A DNA stretch of 14,678 nt from Acidobacteriota bacterium (GTDB lineage: Bacteria; Acidobacteriota; Terriglobia; Terriglobales; Acidobacteriaceae): contig JAEYQK010000093.1 in assembly GCA_023410055.1 (NCBI GenBank), positions 1 to 14,678 of the forward strand, given 5' to 3'. The notes beneath the pieces were generated by a model. It did not search any database. It had not been told where the DNA came from and saw only the letters and a list, made by a program, of their open reading frames with translations. The position numbers were made by a program, and so were the translations under genes. Positions 12,837 to 14,678 of this stretch are shown one piece after another (position 1 is the stretch's first letter; each line of letters begins with the position of its first letter).

Positions 12837-14654
12837 GTGCTTGATTTCTTAGGGGATCTTCAGCGCACACATATGTGCGGCGACATACGCGTGTCTGACG
12901 CGGGACAAACAGCGACACTGATGGGCTGGGTCAACCGGCGCCGTGACCTCGGCAACATCATCTTCATCGACATACGCGACCGGAGCGGGGTCAGCCAGGT
13001 TGTGTTCAATGCCGAAAATGCCGCCGTTCACGAAAAGGCCGAAACTCTGCGCAATGAGTATGTCATTGCGGTAACGGGCACGCTCAAGAAGCGCGACGCC
13101 GATACCGTGAACCCGAACATCCCCACGGGTGAAGTTGAATTGGTCGCGAGCGAGATCAAGATCCTTAACGACTCAAAGCAACCGCCATTCACGCCTGCCG
13201 ACACAACGCTGCCCAACGAAGAGATGCGACTGGTTTATCGCTATATCGATCTGCGCCGCGCCGAAATGCAGAAGAACATCATCATGCGGCACGAGATCGC
13301 GCAAGCGATTCGCCGCTTGCTGTCGGAGAAGGGCTTCCTCGAGATTGAGACGCCGTTCATGACACGCTCGACGCCCGAAGGCGCGCGCGATTATCTGGTT
13401 CCGAGCCGTGTGTATCCGGGACAGTTCTATGCCTTGCCGCAGTCGCCGCAGTTGTTTAAGCAGATCCTGATGGTCAGCGGCTTCGACAAGTATTTCCAGA
13501 TCGTACGTTGTTTCCGCGACGAAGACCTGCGCGCAGATCGTCAACCGGAGTTCACGCAAATCGACTTGGAAATGTCGTTCCCGCAACAGGAAACGATCTT
13601 CGATACGGTCGAAGGATTCCTGACTGAAGCGTTCAAAGTGGCGGGATTCGAGATTCCCACGCCGTTCCCGCAGATGAGCTACGACCAGGCGATGCGGCAT
13701 TACGGCAGCGACAAGCCTGACCTTCGACTGCCAGCGATGACGGATGTCCGCGAGGCCTTTACAGCAGAGATGCTGGACACGCTGAAGATGGATCCGAACG
13801 CGCCGGTGCTGCTGGTGCGAATACCAAAGGTCGGCGAGATCTCGCGCAAGGAGCGCGACGACATCAAGCCCATGTTCCGTCCGAACGGAGCACGGTTGTA
13901 CGACGATATTAGAAAGCTGCAGAAGCTGGACGAAGCCGCGATGGCGAAGGCGTTCAAGCTGGCGGGCGTCGAAGAAGGCGACCTCGTCGTGATCGTCGCT
14001 GGGCCGCAGCATGCGGAGGATCATCCGAGCGAAGGCGGGCTGAAACCCGAGGTCAAACAGCACGATCGCGGCGTCTACACGTCGGCAGGCGCGCTAAGGC
14101 TTGCGCTGGGACAGAAGTACGCTGATCGTCACGGCGCATTCAAGCCGGGCGACTTCCACTTCCTGTGGGTAACTGACTTCCCGATGTTCGAATGGGACAA
14201 CGATGAGAAGCGCTGGGCTGCGGCGCACCATCCGTTCACGTCTCCGCATGACGAAGACATGGACAAGCTGGAATCCGATCCGGCGAGCGTTCGCGCGATG
14301 GCCTACGACGTCGTGCTCAACGGCACAGAACTCGGCTCAGGCTCGATCCGTATTCACCGGCAGGATATCCAGGCAAAGATCTTCCGTGCGCTTGGCATGT
14401 CGGACGAAGAAGCCAAGGAAAGATTTGGGTTCTTCCTCGAAGCGCTCCAATACGGGACACCTCCACACGGCGGCATTGCGCTCGGTCTTGACCGAATTGT
14501 CATGATCATCGCCGGCGCCGATTCGCTGCGTGAAGTCATCCCGTTCCCGAAGACCGCAGCTGCCAAGGACATGATGGTCGACGCACCGACTCCGGTGAGC
14601 GAGGCACAGTTAAAGGAATTAGGGATTCAGGTTAGGAGAGTGGTGAAGGACTAG
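12837..14654 (+). CDS. aspS: Aspartate-tRNA ligase, bacterial type
   Basis: This class II synthetase charges tRNA-Asp. The 605 residues give the bacterial layout: an OB-fold anticodon domain (about 10-120, GWVNRRRDLGNIIFIDIRDR), a catalytic core, an inserted GAD domain (roughly 310-430) and the rest of the core. Motif 2 is CFRDEDLRADRQPEFTQID (from 225) and motif 3 is GIALGLDRIVM (from 546, R553). L38 and D89 occupy the positions where non-discriminating AspRS usually have His and Gly, which favours a tRNA-Asp-specific enzyme; this is inference. The start is GTG at 12837. AAGGA at 12820-12824 is 12 bases away, which is long. The in-frame ATG at residue 13 would cut the conserved RTHxCG start, so I kept the GTG. 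A -35-like TTGAAA lies at 12791, but no well-spaced -10 follows. Confidence 0.96.
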   Translation: MLDFLGDLQRTHMCGDIRVSDAGQTATLMGWVNRRRDLGNIIFIDIRDRSGVSQVVFNAENAAVHEKAETLRNEYVIAVTGTLKKRDADTVNPNIPTGEVELVASEIKILNDSKQPPFTPADTTLPNEEMRLVYRYIDLRRAEMQKNIIMRHEIAQAIRRLLSEKGFLEIETPFMTRSTPEGARDYLVPSRVYPGQFYALPQSPQLFKQILMVSGFDKYFQIVRCFRDEDLRADRQPEFTQIDLEMSFPQQETIFDTVEGFLTEAFKVAGFEIPTPFPQMSYDQAMRHYGSDKPDLRLPAMTDVREAFTAEMLDTLKMDPNAPVLLVRIPKVGEISRKERDDIKPMFRPNGARLYDDIRKLQKLDEAAMAKAFKLAGVEEGDLVVIVAGPQHAEDHPSEGGLKPEVKQHDRGVYTSAGALRLALGQKYADRHGAFKPGDFHFLWVTDFPMFEWDNDEKRWAAAHHPFTSPHDEDMDKLESDPASVRAMAYDVVLNGTELGSGSIRIHRQDIQAKIFRALGMSDEEAKERFGFFLEALQYGTPPHGGIALGLDRIVMIIAGADSLREVIPFPKTAAAKDMMVDAPTPVSEAQLKELGIQVRRVVKD

Positions 14655-14678
14655 GTAACTCAGCCAGGTAGGGCGGGG

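Noticed and set aside
13173..14063. 296-codon open frame antisense to aspS
   Set aside because: His/Arg/Leu-rich shadow of aspS with no domain.
1..14678. CRISPR array, tRNA, rRNA, insertion sequence, prophage or defence system
   Set aside because: No spaced direct-repeat array, cloverleaf, transposase or integrase motif, or phage gene was seen.

Overview
The window reads as a chromosomal stretch of an Acidobacteriota genome, probably of the Terriglobia/Koribacter type. I infer this from a secreted protein of the VWFA-related acidobacterial family, a 1055-residue Oar-like TonB-dependent receptor with a carboxypeptidase-regulatory N-terminus, a Gram-negative envelope, and GC-rich genes separated by palindromic repeats. 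No database search was possible.

Left part (1-3550). The 3' end of an ABC-F ATPase gene converges on mtaB, a tRNA methylthiotransferase gene on the minus strand. mtaB seems to be read from an extended -10 promoter placed so that its transcript would be leaderless. Divergent from it is a stand-alone response-regulator receiver protein. Next come a small double zinc-ribbon protein with a long untranslated leader and rpsU (ribosomal protein S21), both on the minus strand.

Middle (3550-9339). The TonB-dependent receptor gene is divergent from a tightly packed operon of a gamma-class carbonic anhydrase homologue, a DJ-1/PfpI isonitrile-hydratase-like protein and hisS. Consecutive stop and start codons overlap (ATGA, then TAATG), so the three are probably translationally coupled. 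The receptor's Shine-Dalgarno sequence sits in one arm of a perfect 8-bp inverted repeat.

Right part (9340-14678). A PaaI-type hotdog thioesterase, a secreted VWFA-related protein whose metal-site motif is degenerate, a single-domain cupin and a secreted alpha/beta hydrolase are separated by several strong palindromes. These include a two-hairpin element of about 50 bp, half of which recurs at the end of the hydrolase gene and overlaps its stop codon. aspS closes the window. The hydrolase-aspS spacer holds an 8-bp tandem repeat with an inverted copy.

The gene content is mostly housekeeping translation (ABC-F, mtaB, rpsU, hisS, aspS) mixed with envelope and accessory proteins. I see no phage, CRISPR, insertion sequence, tRNA or defence island, and no coherent new multi-gene system. 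The most interesting signals are in leaders and spacers.
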